Assembly: GCA_028866355.1 (NCBI GenBank)
Contig: JAGWIH010000041.1
Span: 1-11,443 of the forward strand
Source: Alphaproteobacteria bacterium
GTDB taxonomy: Bacteria > Pseudomonadota > Alphaproteobacteria > ATCC43930 > CGMCC-115725
DNA: 11,443 nt
Direction: 5' to 3'
Below, in pieces: positions 1 to 6,864 of the stretch. A model generated the notes under the pieces. That model was not told the origin of the DNA and did not search any database. It worked only from the letters and a program-made list of their open reading frames with translations. Within the stretch, counting starts at the first letter, position 1. Each line of letters starts with the position of its first letter. A program made the translations under genes and the position numbers.

Positions 1-1
1 C

Positions 2-220
2 CGCCTCCCCTATCATCGCTTCGCCTTCGCCCGCGACGACGTGCTCCTGCTCGGACGCGAGACCGCGGGCGTCCCGCCGGAGGTTGCCGATGCCGTGGAC
101 GCCAGCGTGCTGATTCCGATGCGGCCGGGCTTGCGCTCGCTCAACGTCGCGCTTGCCGCGTCCCTGGTGCTCGGCGAAGCGCTGCGGCAGACGGCGTTGC
201 TGCCCGAGACGTCGCCATGA
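2..220 (+). CDS. trmL: tRNA (cytidine(34)-2'-O)-methyltransferase TrmL, 3' end only
   Basis: The 5' part lies outside the window; 72 residues and the TGA stop are visible, about half of the usual 150-160 residues. They hold the last two SPOUT-family motifs: LLGRETAGVPPEV near visible residues 16-28 and IPMRPGLRSLNVALAASLVLGEALRQ at about 38-63. These form the trefoil knot that binds S-adenosylmethionine in this family. TrmL methylates the ribose of the wobble base (C34 or U34) in certain tRNA-Leu species in the cytoplasm. The spacing of the RSLNVA motif fits TrmL, but a related SpoU-type 2'-O-methyltransferase cannot be excluded without the N-terminus. The stop overlaps the hemF start (ATGA, bases 217-220), so the two are probably translated from one transcript; trmL next to hemF is, from recall, common in alphaproteobacteria. 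Confidence 0.87.
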   Translation, partial: RLPYHRFAFARDDVLLLGRETAGVPPEVADAVDASVLIPMRPGLRSLNVALAASLVLGEALRQTALLPETSP

Positions 221-1068
221 CCGACGCGGCGCAGCAACAGGCCGAGGCCACGCGCTGGTTCGAGGAATTGCGCGACCGGCTGTGCGCCGTGTTCGAAGCA
301 ATCGAGGACGAATACGCCTCGGCGCGGCCCGAGGAAGGCGCGGCCGGCCGCTTCGTGCGCACGCCGTGGCAACGCGAGGGCGGCGGTGGCGGCACGATGG
401 CGCTGATGCACGGCAGCGTGTTCGAGAAAGCCGGTGTCAACGTCTCGACGGTGTGGGGCGCGTTCTCGCCCGAATTCCGCGCGCAAATTCCCGGCGCCGC
501 GAACGATCCGCGTTTCTGGGCGGCCGGCATTTCGCTGGTCGCGCATCCGCGCTCGCCCCTGGTGCCGGCGGCACATCTCAACACGCGGCACATCCGCACG
601 ACCAAGGCATGGTTTGGCGGCGGCGCCGATTTGACGCCGGTGTTTCCCGAGGAATCCGACACACGCGATTTCCACGCCGCGCTCGAAGCCGCGTGCACGG
701 CGCACGACCCGGCCTATTACCCGCGCTTCACGGCGTGGTGCGACGAGTATTTCTTTTTGAAGCACCGCAACGAGCCGCGCGGCGTTGGCGGCATCTTCTA
801 CGACGATCTGGCGAGCGGCGACTGGAACCGCGATTTCGCCTTTACGCGCGCCGTCGGCGAGGCCTTTCTGCGCATTTATCCGCGGCTGGTGCGGCGGAAC
901 ATGCTGCGGCCGTGGACTAGCGAGCAGCGTCAGGCGCAGCTGGTGAAGCGCGGCCGCTACGTCGAATTCAATTTGCTCTACGACCGCGGCACGCTTTTCG
1001 GCCTCAAGACCGGCGGCAATGTCGAAGCCATCCTGATGTCGCTGCCACCGGCGGTGAAGTGGCCCTGA
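217..1068 (+). CDS. hemF: Oxygen-dependent coproporphyrinogen III oxidase
   Basis: The 283-residue product matches aerobic coproporphyrinogen oxidase over its whole length. This cytoplasmic enzyme decarboxylates two propionate side chains of coproporphyrinogen III to vinyl groups using O2, giving protoporphyrinogen IX for heme (and bacteriochlorophyll where made). Visible marks are the glycine-rich GGGGTMALMHG near residues 55-66, HPRSPLVPAAHLNTR at 110-124 with conserved histidines, TKAWFGGGADLTP at about 130-141, and the family signature AWCDEYFFLKHRNEPRGVGGIFYDD at about 173-197. The C-terminus reads GRYVEFNLLYDRGTLFGLKTGGNVEAILMSLPPAVKWP; it stops about 20 residues earlier than the E. coli enzyme, which I believe is normal for alphaproteobacterial forms. 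The ATG sits inside the trmL stop (ATGA). The gene converges on the MFS gene with a three-base gap. Confidence 0.96.
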   Translation: MTDAAQQQAEATRWFEELRDRLCAVFEAIEDEYASARPEEGAAGRFVRTPWQREGGGGGTMALMHGSVFEKAGVNVSTVWGAFSPEFRAQIPGAANDPRFWAAGISLVAHPRSPLVPAAHLNTRHIRTTKAWFGGGADLTPVFPEESDTRDFHAALEAACTAHDPAYYPRFTAWCDEYFFLKHRNEPRGVGGIFYDDLASGDWNRDFAFTRAVGEAFLRIYPRLVRRNMLRPWTSEQRQAQLVKRGRYVEFNLLYDRGTLFGLKTGGNVEAILMSLPPAVKWP

Positions 1069-1071
1069 GAG

Positions 1072-2301
1072 TCATTCGCTTTCTTCCGGCGGCTTGCGCC
1101 GGCCGAAACAGGCGAGCAGCAGCACATCGTAGATTCCTTTCAGTCCGCCGGCGATCAGCACCGGCCAGCCGAAGGGCGTCAACGCCAGCAGCCAGCCGGC
1201 CAGCGCCGGCGCCACCGCGGCGACCAGGCTGCGCGGCACGGCGGTGACGCTGGCGGCCGCCGCGCGTTCGGCCGGCGTCACCACCGCCATGACATAGCTG
1301 CTGCGTGCCGGCACATCCATCTGCGACAGCGCGCAACGCACCACCCACAGCGCCACCACCAGCCACAGCTTGGGCGTGAAGGCCATCGCGATCAGGCACA
1401 AGTTCGACGGGAAATGCGTGAACACCATCGTATTGATCAGGCCGATGCGCTTGGCGAGACGGCCGGCCGCGACGAACGACGCGGCCGACGCGAGGCCGCT
1501 CCAGAAGAAGATCGTGCCGGCGACCGTCAGCGACAGACCGAAGCGCTCGAACAGCCAGAGCGCAAGCAGCGATTGCACCACCAGCCCGCCGCCGAAGGCA
1601 TCGAGGCTGAACAGCGCCGCCAGGCCGAAGACCACGTTGCGCGATGGACCGAGCGGCGGCGCCGGCTTGTCGGGCTTGGCGTCGAGGCTTGCCGGCAAGC
1701 GGCGATAAAGGTGATAGGTCGCCAGGCCGAGCAGCGCGTAGAGACCGAACATGCAGCGCAAGGCGTCGATCGCATCGAGACCCAGCCAGCCGTGAATGAG
1801 ATCGGGCAAGCCGGCCGCCAGCGAGCCAAGCGCGCCGACCAGCGAGCCGATCAGGCTATAAAGCACGAAGGCGTTGACGCGCGCTTTGGCCGACGCGGCT
1901 TCGGCGAGCAGCGCCTGCTCCAGCGGCAGGAACAGGCTGACGTCGCTCGGCGACGGATTGAGCGTGCCGATAAAAGCGACGATCATCAGCGGCCAGAACT
2001 GTCGGGCGGCGACGAAGCCGATGCCGGTGCCGATCATCAGCAGCGTCGCGATCACCAGCAGCGAACGGCGGCCATACCGATGGGCGGTGAAGCCGACGAT
2101 GATGGTCGCCGCCGCCGAGCCGATCAGCGTCGTCGCGGTGATCAGTCCGATCTGGAAAGCGCCGAAGCCGAGCGCCTTGAGATAAACCGGCAGCAGCAAG
2201 CTGACATAGCCGTCGGCGAAGGCGCGCAGGCCACGCGCCCAATAAAGCGGCGTCGCGGCCGGCGAAACACCGGTGGGAAGCAGGCGCGGCAGCGCCGGCA
2301 C
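1072..2301 (-). CDS. MFS transporter, substrate unknown
   Basis: This is an integral inner-membrane protein of 409 residues with about 12 hydrophobic segments, consistent with a major facilitator superfamily permease. The loop after the second helix reads GFTAHRYGRRSLLV at about 70-83, a form of MFS motif A (GxxxDRxGRR) in which the usual Asp is His. The two six-helix halves are joined by a hydrophilic stretch, LYRRLPASLDAKPDKPAPPLGPSRN. Nothing seen fixes the substrate or direction; drug or metabolite efflux is only a guess. I chose the GTG at 2301 because it overlaps the cca stop (TAGTG), has GGAG 11 bases upstream, and gives a start (LPRLLPTGVSP then the first helix) that fits such permeases. 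An ATG at 2343 would add 14 Ala/Gly/Arg-rich residues, has no visible ribosome site and overlaps cca by 43 bases. It is the last gene of the minus-strand operon. Confidence 0.85.
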   Translation of the reverse strand: MPALPRLLPTGVSPAATPLYWARGLRAFADGYVSLLLPVYLKALGFGAFQIGLITATTLIGSAAATIIVGFTAHRYGRRSLLVIATLLMIGTGIGFVAARQFWPLMIVAFIGTLNPSPSDVSLFLPLEQALLAEAASAKARVNAFVLYSLIGSLVGALGSLAAGLPDLIHGWLGLDAIDALRCMFGLYALLGLATYHLYRRLPASLDAKPDKPAPPLGPSRNVVFGLAALFSLDAFGGGLVVQSLLALWLFERFGLSLTVAGTIFFWSGLASAASFVAAGRLAKRIGLINTMVFTHFPSNLCLIAMAFTPKLWLVVALWVVRCALSQMDVPARSSYVMAVVTPAERAAAASVTAVPRSLVAAVAPALAGWLLALTPFGWPVLIAGGLKGIYDVLLLACFGRRKPPEESE

Positions 2302-3515
2302 TAGGCCGCCCGCTCCAGCCGCCGTCGCAGCTCGGCGCGGCATTGCGCCGCCGTGGCGCGGAAATCACCCTTGATCCACCACGCTTCGAGCGCTGCGAGC
2401 AACACGCCGACCTCCGGTCCGGGCGCGACGCCGGCGGCGAGCAGATCGCGGCCGCGCAGCGGAAAGCGCGGGCTTTTCCAACTTTGCGCCAGCCGCAACA
2501 GCTTGCGCACGCCATGTGGCCGTGGCCGCGCAGCGGCAGCCAACAACACGCGATCGGCATAGATCGACGATCCCCAGCAATAGAGCGCGCGGCGTTGGGC
2601 CACGCGATCGGCGCGGAGCGCGGCCGCCGGCTTGATGAGTACCGCTTCGAGGCGCTCGCGCTGGGCGCCCGACAGCTTGAACCGGTCCGCGACCGTGCCG
2701 GCATCGCGCGGGATCAGGGCCGCAAGGCGCCGGATCGGATCAGCGGCGGGCTCGAGCACAACCAGGCGACGAAGCCGCACCAAACCGACATTTTCCGGCA
2801 ACATCGTGTTGAGAACGCCGTCGGTCTGCATCATGCGCAACGCCGGCAGCGGATCCGGCGCCGAGAGAAGCTTCAAAAATTCGGCGGTGATCCGCTCGGC
2901 GGACAAGGTCGGCAGCAAATGGGCGGCGGCGCGGCAGGCGGCGCGCGCGGCCCGGTCGCCGCTGCCTTTGCCGTAATATGCGAAGAAGCGGTAATAGCGC
3001 AGCAGTCGCAGCACATCCTCGCGGATGCGCGCCGCCGGATCGCCGACAAAACGCACGCAGCCGGCCTTGAGATCAGCAAGGCCGCCGACGTCGTCATAGA
3101 GCCGGCCTTGGCGATCGAGCGACAGCGCATTCATCGTGAAATCGCGGCGCTGGGCATCGGCGGCCCAGTCGACGCCGAAGGCGACCTTGGCGTGCCGACC
3201 GTCGGTCTCGACATCGCGGCGCAGCGTCGTGATCTCGAAATTCCGCTTGGGCGTCGCCGCCGTCACCGTGCCGTGCGCGATGCCGGTCGGCACGGCGCGA
3301 ATCCCGGCCGCGCTCAGCAACCGCATCACCGCGTCGGGTTCGAGCGGTGTGGCGATATCGATCTCGCGCGGCAACCGGCCGAGCAGCGCGTCGCGCACCG
3401 CGCCGCCGACAAATCGCGGCTCGGCATCGGCCGCCGTCAGGGCGCGCATCACCTGCCGCGTCGCGGCGTCGCGCATCCACGGACGCGGCTTTATCGTGCG
3501 AACCGGACGGGCCAT
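2301..3515 (-). CDS. cca: CCA tRNA nucleotidyltransferase / poly(A) polymerase family protein
   Basis: This class II nucleotidyltransferase has 404 residues, a usual length for alphaproteobacterial members. The family adds CCA to tRNA 3' ends or, in some members, poly(A) to RNA; in an alphaproteobacterium CCA addition is more likely. The head domain has FVGGAVRDALLG at 35-46 (GG motif plus RD), then PREIDIATP at 49-57, and RRDFTMNAL at 123-131. RFVGDPAARIREDVLRLLRYYRFFAYYG follows in the neck region. The DxD metal-binding motif reads E51-I52-D53, with Glu in place of the first Asp; see findings. The reading frame stays open upstream to 3674, but I place the start at the ATG at 3515 because the extra residues are Arg/Cys-rich shadow sequence and this ATG overlaps the DUF6111 stop as TGATG. 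The stop TAG is shared with the GTG of the MFS gene. Confidence 0.93.
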   Translation of the reverse strand: MARPVRTIKPRPWMRDAATRQVMRALTAADAEPRFVGGAVRDALLGRLPREIDIATPLEPDAVMRLLSAAGIRAVPTGIAHGTVTAATPKRNFEITTLRRDVETDGRHAKVAFGVDWAADAQRRDFTMNALSLDRQGRLYDDVGGLADLKAGCVRFVGDPAARIREDVLRLLRYYRFFAYYGKGSGDRAARAACRAAAHLLPTLSAERITAEFLKLLSAPDPLPALRMMQTDGVLNTMLPENVGLVRLRRLVVLEPAADPIRRLAALIPRDAGTVADRFKLSGAQRERLEAVLIKPAAALRADRVAQRRALYCWGSSIYADRVLLAAAARPRPHGVRKLLRLAQSWKSPRFPLRGRDLLAAGVAPGPEVGVLLAALEAWWIKGDFRATAAQCRAELRRRLERAA

Positions 3516-3778
3516 CAACGCGATCCCGGCGGCGCGATCTGGCCGGGCACGACATGACCATCTTCGACATGGGGCGGTACGTACGATCCCGCCTGATTGC
3601 CGCCGGTGCCGACGCCGACAACCACCAAGGCGACACCCGCCGCGACTAGACCGCCGACAATGAGCCAGGTCCACGGCGTGCTGCGTTCGGCGGCCCGACC
3701 CAGCGTGGAGAGCCAGAGAAAATAGATCGCGGTCGGGGCGAGCAGCGGCAACAGGATGGTGAGCGCCACCCGGATCAT
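3515..3778 (-). CDS. DUF6111 family small membrane protein
   Basis: The 87-residue product has two predicted membrane helices, about residues 4-24 (ALTILLPLLAPTAIYFLWL) and 37-58 (WTWLIVGGLVAAGVALVVVGVG), joined by a short charged loop. A soluble tail with the family-like signature YVPPHVEDGHVVPG lies at 66-79. I recognise it as DUF6111, a family usually found between the CoA pyrophosphatase and cca genes in alphaproteobacteria, as here. No function is known. The ATG at 3778 is 7 bases after the Nudix stop, and the TGA overlaps the cca start by one base (TGATG), so translation is probably coupled. The fixed position suggests a housekeeping role, but a link to tRNA maturation or coenzyme A turnover would be guilt by association only. 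Confidence 0.85.
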   Translation of the reverse strand: MIRVALTILLPLLAPTAIYFLWLSTLGRAAERSTPWTWLIVGGLVAAGVALVVVGVGTGGNQAGSYVPPHVEDGHVVPGQIAPPGSR

Positions 3779-3785
3779 GGCGTGC

Positions 3786-4445
3786 TCACGTCGCCAGCAC
3801 CTCGGCGAGGTTGATCAGGATGCCGGCGGTCGCGCCCCAGATATACCGGCTGCCGTGCGTCAGCACGAAATAGGTGCGCACGCCGTTCTTGAGCTCGCGC
3901 GTTTCCTGCCGGTAGTTGGCGCGGTCGGCGACCAACGTCAGCGGCACCTCGAAAATCTCCGTCACTTCGCCTGGATCGGGCATCAGCGGCAGCGGCGGCG
4001 CCAGCAACGCGACGATCGGGATAATCTCGAATCCCGTGCCGGTGATATAAGTGTCGAGACGGCCGATGACTTCGATGCGATCGGCCATCAGGCCGATCTC
4101 TTCGCGCGTTTCGCGCAACGCCGCGGCCACCGCATCGGCGTCGGTCGGCTCGATCCGACCGCCGGGCAGCGAGACCTGCCCCGCGTGCGCGGTCAGCTTC
4201 TCGTGGCGTTGCGTCAGAAGCACGCTGAGCCCGATCGGGCGGTCGACGATCGGCACAAGCACCGCCGCCGGCCGCAACCCAGGCGGCAGCTTCGTGTCGG
4301 GACTCAACACGTGGTCGCCGCGCACCTTCTCGCTGTCGAACGAGCGCATTCCCGGCCGATAGGCGCCGAAGCGCGTGCGCACCGACGCGGCCGTCAGTCC
4401 GCCGGTCCGATCTTGCCGAGCGGAAAGAATCTCGCGCTGCTCCAT
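3786..4445 (-). CDS. Nudix family CoA pyrophosphatase
   Basis: The 219-residue protein carries the extended Nudix signature of the coenzyme A pyrophosphatase subgroup: VLLTQRHEKLTAHAGQVSLPGGR at 75-97, then the metal-binding helix AAALRETREEIGL at 107-119 (R111, E112, E115, E116, G118). Members hydrolyse CoA, acyl-CoA or oxidised CoA to 3',5'-ADP and 4'-phosphopantetheine in the cytoplasm, probably for turnover or clean-up. The LLTxR and HxGQ elements just before the box separate this group from general Nudix hydrolases. The start is uncertain. The ATG at 4445 is the only ATG before the conserved region and overlaps the DUF1285 gene by 52 bases. A GTG at 4382, 11 bases beyond the DUF1285 stop, would give about 198 residues beginning VRTRFGAYRPG, closer to where homologues usually begin. 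Confidence 0.9.
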   Translation of the reverse strand: MEQREILSARQDRTGGLTAASVRTRFGAYRPGMRSFDSEKVRGDHVLSPDTKLPPGLRPAAVLVPIVDRPIGLSVLLTQRHEKLTAHAGQVSLPGGRIEPTDADAVAAALRETREEIGLMADRIEVIGRLDTYITGTGFEIIPIVALLAPPLPLMPDPGEVTEIFEVPLTLVADRANYRQETRELKNGVRTYFVLTHGSRYIWGATAGILINLAEVLAT

Positions 4446-4960
4446 ACGCCGAATTCCGTTTCGCCCCCGAACCGTTCTTCGCGGCCCAATTCCACCAGGT
4501 CGTAGAATACAGGCCGCGCTATGCGGGCTTCCAGCCCGTCACGCACCAGGATATAGGGCACCGGCGTGCGCGTCATCCGATCCTCGGCGATCCGGAGCGG
4601 ATGCGCCGCATCGAGGATCACAATCTCGTCAACATTGGTGCGGAAGATCAGCCGCTGCCGTGTGCCGGAATCTGCGACCTCGAGCGACACGGCGACGAAT
4701 GGCACGTCATCGACCGCGATACGACCGCGTTCGGCGGGTGTCGTCAGCCAATATTGCCCTGTCGCGTCGCGCTCGAGCGCGCGGCTGAACAGACGGACCA
4801 GCGCCATACGGTGGATTGATGAGCCGCGATAGAACCAGCTACCATCGCGGCCGATGCGGATGTCAAAATCACCGCAATCGCGCCGGACGGCATCGGCCAG
4901 CGGCGGCCTTGCGGCATCCGCCGCCAATCGTTCGAGCGCGAGAGACGAGGCTTTGTCCAT
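4394..4960 (-). CDS. DUF1285 domain-containing protein
   Basis: The 188-residue soluble protein has the hallmark pattern of DUF1285: DFDIRIGRDGSWFYRGSSIHRMALVRLFSRAL at about 31-62, YWLTTPAERGRIAVDDVPFVAVSLEV at 70-95, and FGVWSSARFFPLGKI near the C-terminus. No signal peptide or membrane helix is visible. The family is widespread in proteobacteria, has a known fold but no established biochemical role. The frame is open far upstream (to 6208), but that stretch lies opposite moxR and DUF58 and reads as Arg/Gln-rich shadow. The ATG at 4960 is where family similarity begins, so I start there; a GTG two codons upstream is the only nearby alternative. It is the first gene of the minus-strand operon, starting 30 bases from the divergent moxR start. 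Confidence 0.88.
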   Translation of the reverse strand: MDKASSLALERLAADAARPPLADAVRRDCGDFDIRIGRDGSWFYRGSSIHRMALVRLFSRALERDATGQYWLTTPAERGRIAVDDVPFVAVSLEVADSGTRQRLIFRTNVDEIVILDAAHPLRIAEDRMTRTPVPYILVRDGLEARIARPVFYDLVELGREERFGGETEFGVWSSARFFPLGKIGPAD

Positions 4961-4990
4961 GACCACCCGCGTCCGCAACAGGAGCGTCCG
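4961..4990. promoter_or_regulatory. 30-base divergent intergenic region between DUF1285 and moxR
   Basis: This is the only space between the two divergent start codons and must hold at least the ribosome binding sites for both. I see no convincing -35/-10 pair within it, and 30 bases cannot hold two full sigma-70 promoters, so promoter elements must reach into both coding regions. The moxR ribosome site AGGAG occupies 4980-4984. The DUF1285 side has only a weak GGTGG close to its ATG. Confidence 0.5.
4980..4984 (+). promoter_or_regulatory. Ribosome binding site deciding the moxR TTG start
   Basis: A consensus AGGAG lies six bases before the TTG at 4991. It is the best-placed ribosome site in the window. 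No in-frame ATG or GTG with similar support lies nearby, so it decides the choice of the rare TTG start for moxR. Confidence 0.7.
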
Positions 4991-5998
4991 TTGACCGCCA
5001 CCGATTCGATCGCCGCTGCCGGCAATGATCTCGCGCGCGACATCGAAGCGCTCGGCGCGCGTCTCGCCGCCGTGCGACACCGCATCGGCCGCGTCATCTT
5101 CGGGCAGGCCGAGGTCGTCGATCAAGCGTTGATCACTCTGCTCGCCGGCGGCCATGCGCTGCTGATCGGCGTGCCAGGGTTGGCGAAGACGCGCCTGGTC
5201 GAAACGCTCGGCACGGTGCTGGCGCTCGACGATAAACGCGTCCAGTGCACGCCCGATCTGATGCCGGCTGACATCATCGGTTCGGAAGTGCTTGAAGAAA
5301 GCGAGAGCGGCCGGCGCGGCTTCCGATTCATTGCCGGGCCGGTGTTCTGCCAGCTGTTGATGGCCGACGAAATCAACCGCGCCAGCCCGCGTACGCAATC
5401 GGCGCTGCTGCAGGCGATGCAGGAAGGCCGCGTCTCGGTCGCCGGCCAATATCATCCGCTGCCCAAGCCGTTCCATGTGCTGGCGACGCAAAACCCGCTC
5501 GAGCAGGAAGGCACCTATCCGCTCCCCGAGGCGCAACTCGACCGGTTCCTCCTGCAAATCGACGTCAACTATCCCGACCGTGAATCCGAGCGGCGCATGC
5601 TGATCGCGACCACCGGCGTCGCCGAGGACGAAGCCGCGCCGGTACTCAACGCCGCCGAGCTGTTGGCGGCGCAGCGGCTGGTGCGCCGCGTGCCGGTCGG
5701 CGACAGCGTCGTCGACGCGATCTTGACGCTGGTGCGCTCGGGCCGTCCGGACGACGGCGCCGCCGACGCGGCGCGGACGCATATCGCCTGGGGTCCGGGC
5801 CCGCGCGCCAGCCAAGCCTTGATGCTGGCGGTCCGGGCGCGCGCCCTGCTCGACGGGCGGCTGGCGCCGTCGATCGACGACGTCTTGGCCCTCGCTCATC
5901 CGGTGCTGCGTCACCGCATGGCGCTGACCTTCGCCGCGCGCGCCGACGGGGTGAGCACGGCGCAGGTGATCGACCGGCTGCTGGATCCGTTGCGCTGA
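4991..5998 (+). CDS. MoxR family AAA+ ATPase
   Basis: This 335-residue AAA+ ATPase has the full MoxR motif set: Walker A GVPGLAKT at 60-67, Walker B LLMADEINR at 122-130, sensor 1 VLATQNP at 163-169, and the conserved QEGTYPLPEAQLDRF at 172-186, followed by a C-terminal lid domain. It is cytoplasmic, with no membrane segment. MoxR proteins are thought to work as chaperones with vWA-domain partners, helping mature or assemble client complexes; here the partner genes follow directly. It starts at TTG (4991) behind a strong AGGAG. The TGA overlaps the next ATG by one base (TGATG). The ATPase motifs show no defects, so the protein should be active. The client is unknown; methanol dehydrogenase, which named the family, has no gene in this window. 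Confidence 0.95.
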   Translation: MTATDSIAAAGNDLARDIEALGARLAAVRHRIGRVIFGQAEVVDQALITLLAGGHALLIGVPGLAKTRLVETLGTVLALDDKRVQCTPDLMPADIIGSEVLEESESGRRGFRFIAGPVFCQLLMADEINRASPRTQSALLQAMQEGRVSVAGQYHPLPKPFHVLATQNPLEQEGTYPLPEAQLDRFLLQIDVNYPDRESERRMLIATTGVAEDEAAPVLNAAELLAAQRLVRRVPVGDSVVDAILTLVRSGRPDDGAADAARTHIAWGPGPRASQALMLAVRARALLDGRLAPSIDDVLALAHPVLRHRMALTFAARADGVSTAQVIDRLLDPLR

Positions 5999-6861
5999 TG
6001 GCCGGGCCGGCGCTGCGTCACCGCGCCGAAGCAGCCTCGCTCGCGCTGCCGCCGTTGCTGATTGCCGCCGAGCGCGTGGCCGCCGCCGTCGTGCAGGGCA
6101 CGCACGGCCGCCGGCGCACCGGCCAAGGAGAGACTTTCTGGCAATTCCGCCAATACGAGCCGGGCGATCCGGTGACGCGCATCGATTGGCGCGAAACCGC
6201 CAAGACACAGCAGGTCTACGTGCGCGAGACCGAATGGGAGGCGGCCCAAAGCGTCTATCTCTGGCGCGACGGATCGGGTTCGATGGATTACGCCTCGAAC
6301 GTCAATTTACCGACTAAACGCGAACGTGCCGATCTGCTGACGCTGGCGTTGGCGTCGCTGCTGGTGCGCGGCGGCGAGCGGGTGACATTGATGGGCTCGG
6401 GCTTGACGCCCGGTTATGGCCGCACGGCGCTCGATCGCCTCGCGCTGTTGCTCGAACGCGGCGCGACCGCATCCGACCTGCCGACTTACGAGAAACTGCC
6501 GCGCCACGGCCAAGTGATCTGGATCGGCGACCTGCTGGCGCCGCTCGAAGCGACGGCGGCGTTGGTCCTGCGTTATGCCGATGCCGGTCTCAAGGGACAT
6601 TTGTTGCAAATTCTCGACCCGGCCGAGGAAAGCCTGCCCTTCGCCGGCCGCGTGCGTTTCGAAGGCCTGGAAGACGAGAATTCCTTGTTGATCAGCCGCG
6701 TCGAATCGATCCGCGCCGGCTATGCCGAGCGCCTGCGACGGCACCGCGACGGATTGGCGGCGCTGACGCGCGGCGTTGGCTGGACCTTTGCGACGCACCG
6801 CACCGACCAGTCGCCGCAACATGCGCTGCTCGGTCTCTACCAGATCTTGGCGGAGCGCTAG
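5998..6861 (+). CDS. DUF58 domain-containing vWA-like protein
   Basis: The 287-residue soluble protein has the DUF58 signature ETFWQFRQYEPGDPVTRIDWRETAKTQQVYVRETEWE at about 45-81, which leads into a vWA-like fold. The metal-ion-dependent adhesion site appears intact: LWRDGSGSMDY has D91, S93 and S95 (DxSxS). Later segments such as VIWIGDLLAPLE fit the vWA core. Proteins of this kind are the usual direct partner of MoxR ATPases and may present a client to it, by analogy with other AAA+/vWA pairs such as magnesium chelatase. No membrane helix is visible, unlike some DUF58 proteins that carry N-terminal helices. The ATG shares a base with the moxR stop (TGATG), and the stop is three bases before the next gene, so co-translation of the pair is likely. 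Confidence 0.93.
   Translation: MAGPALRHRAEAASLALPPLLIAAERVAAAVVQGTHGRRRTGQGETFWQFRQYEPGDPVTRIDWRETAKTQQVYVRETEWEAAQSVYLWRDGSGSMDYASNVNLPTKRERADLLTLALASLLVRGGERVTLMGSGLTPGYGRTALDRLALLLERGATASDLPTYEKLPRHGQVIWIGDLLAPLEATAALVLRYADAGLKGHLLQILDPAEESLPFAGRVRFEGLEDENSLLISRVESIRAGYAERLRRHRDGLAALTRGVGWTFATHRTDQSPQHALLGLYQILAER
6852..6855 (+). promoter_or_regulatory. Ribosome binding site of the DUF4159 gene
   Basis: A GGAG lies nine bases before the ATG at 6865 and inside the last codons of the DUF58 gene. It supports that ATG as the start. Confidence 0.5.
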
Positions 6862-6864
6862 CGG

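Noticed and set aside
1086..1102. A hairpin CCGGCG-GCTTG-CGCCGG just after hemF, as a possible terminator
   Set aside because: The six-base stem is not followed by a T-tract on either strand and lies inside the transporter coding sequence. Such short inverted repeats are expected by chance at this GC content.
2343..3557. A 404-codon open frame on the plus strand opposite cca
   Set aside because: It has low-complexity Arg/Gln/Ala composition, no family signature and no ribosome site. The minus-strand frame encodes all the nucleotidyltransferase motifs.
3516..3674. A 53-residue N-terminal extension of the cca frame
   Set aside because: It is Arg/Cys-rich and lies over the DUF6111 gene in another frame. 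The ATG at 3515 has the TGATG overlap and gives a normal-length protein.
4961..6208. A 5' extension of the DUF1285 frame making a 604-residue protein
   Set aside because: The added part lies antisense to moxR and DUF58 and has no family similarity. DUF1285 similarity begins at the ATG at 4960.
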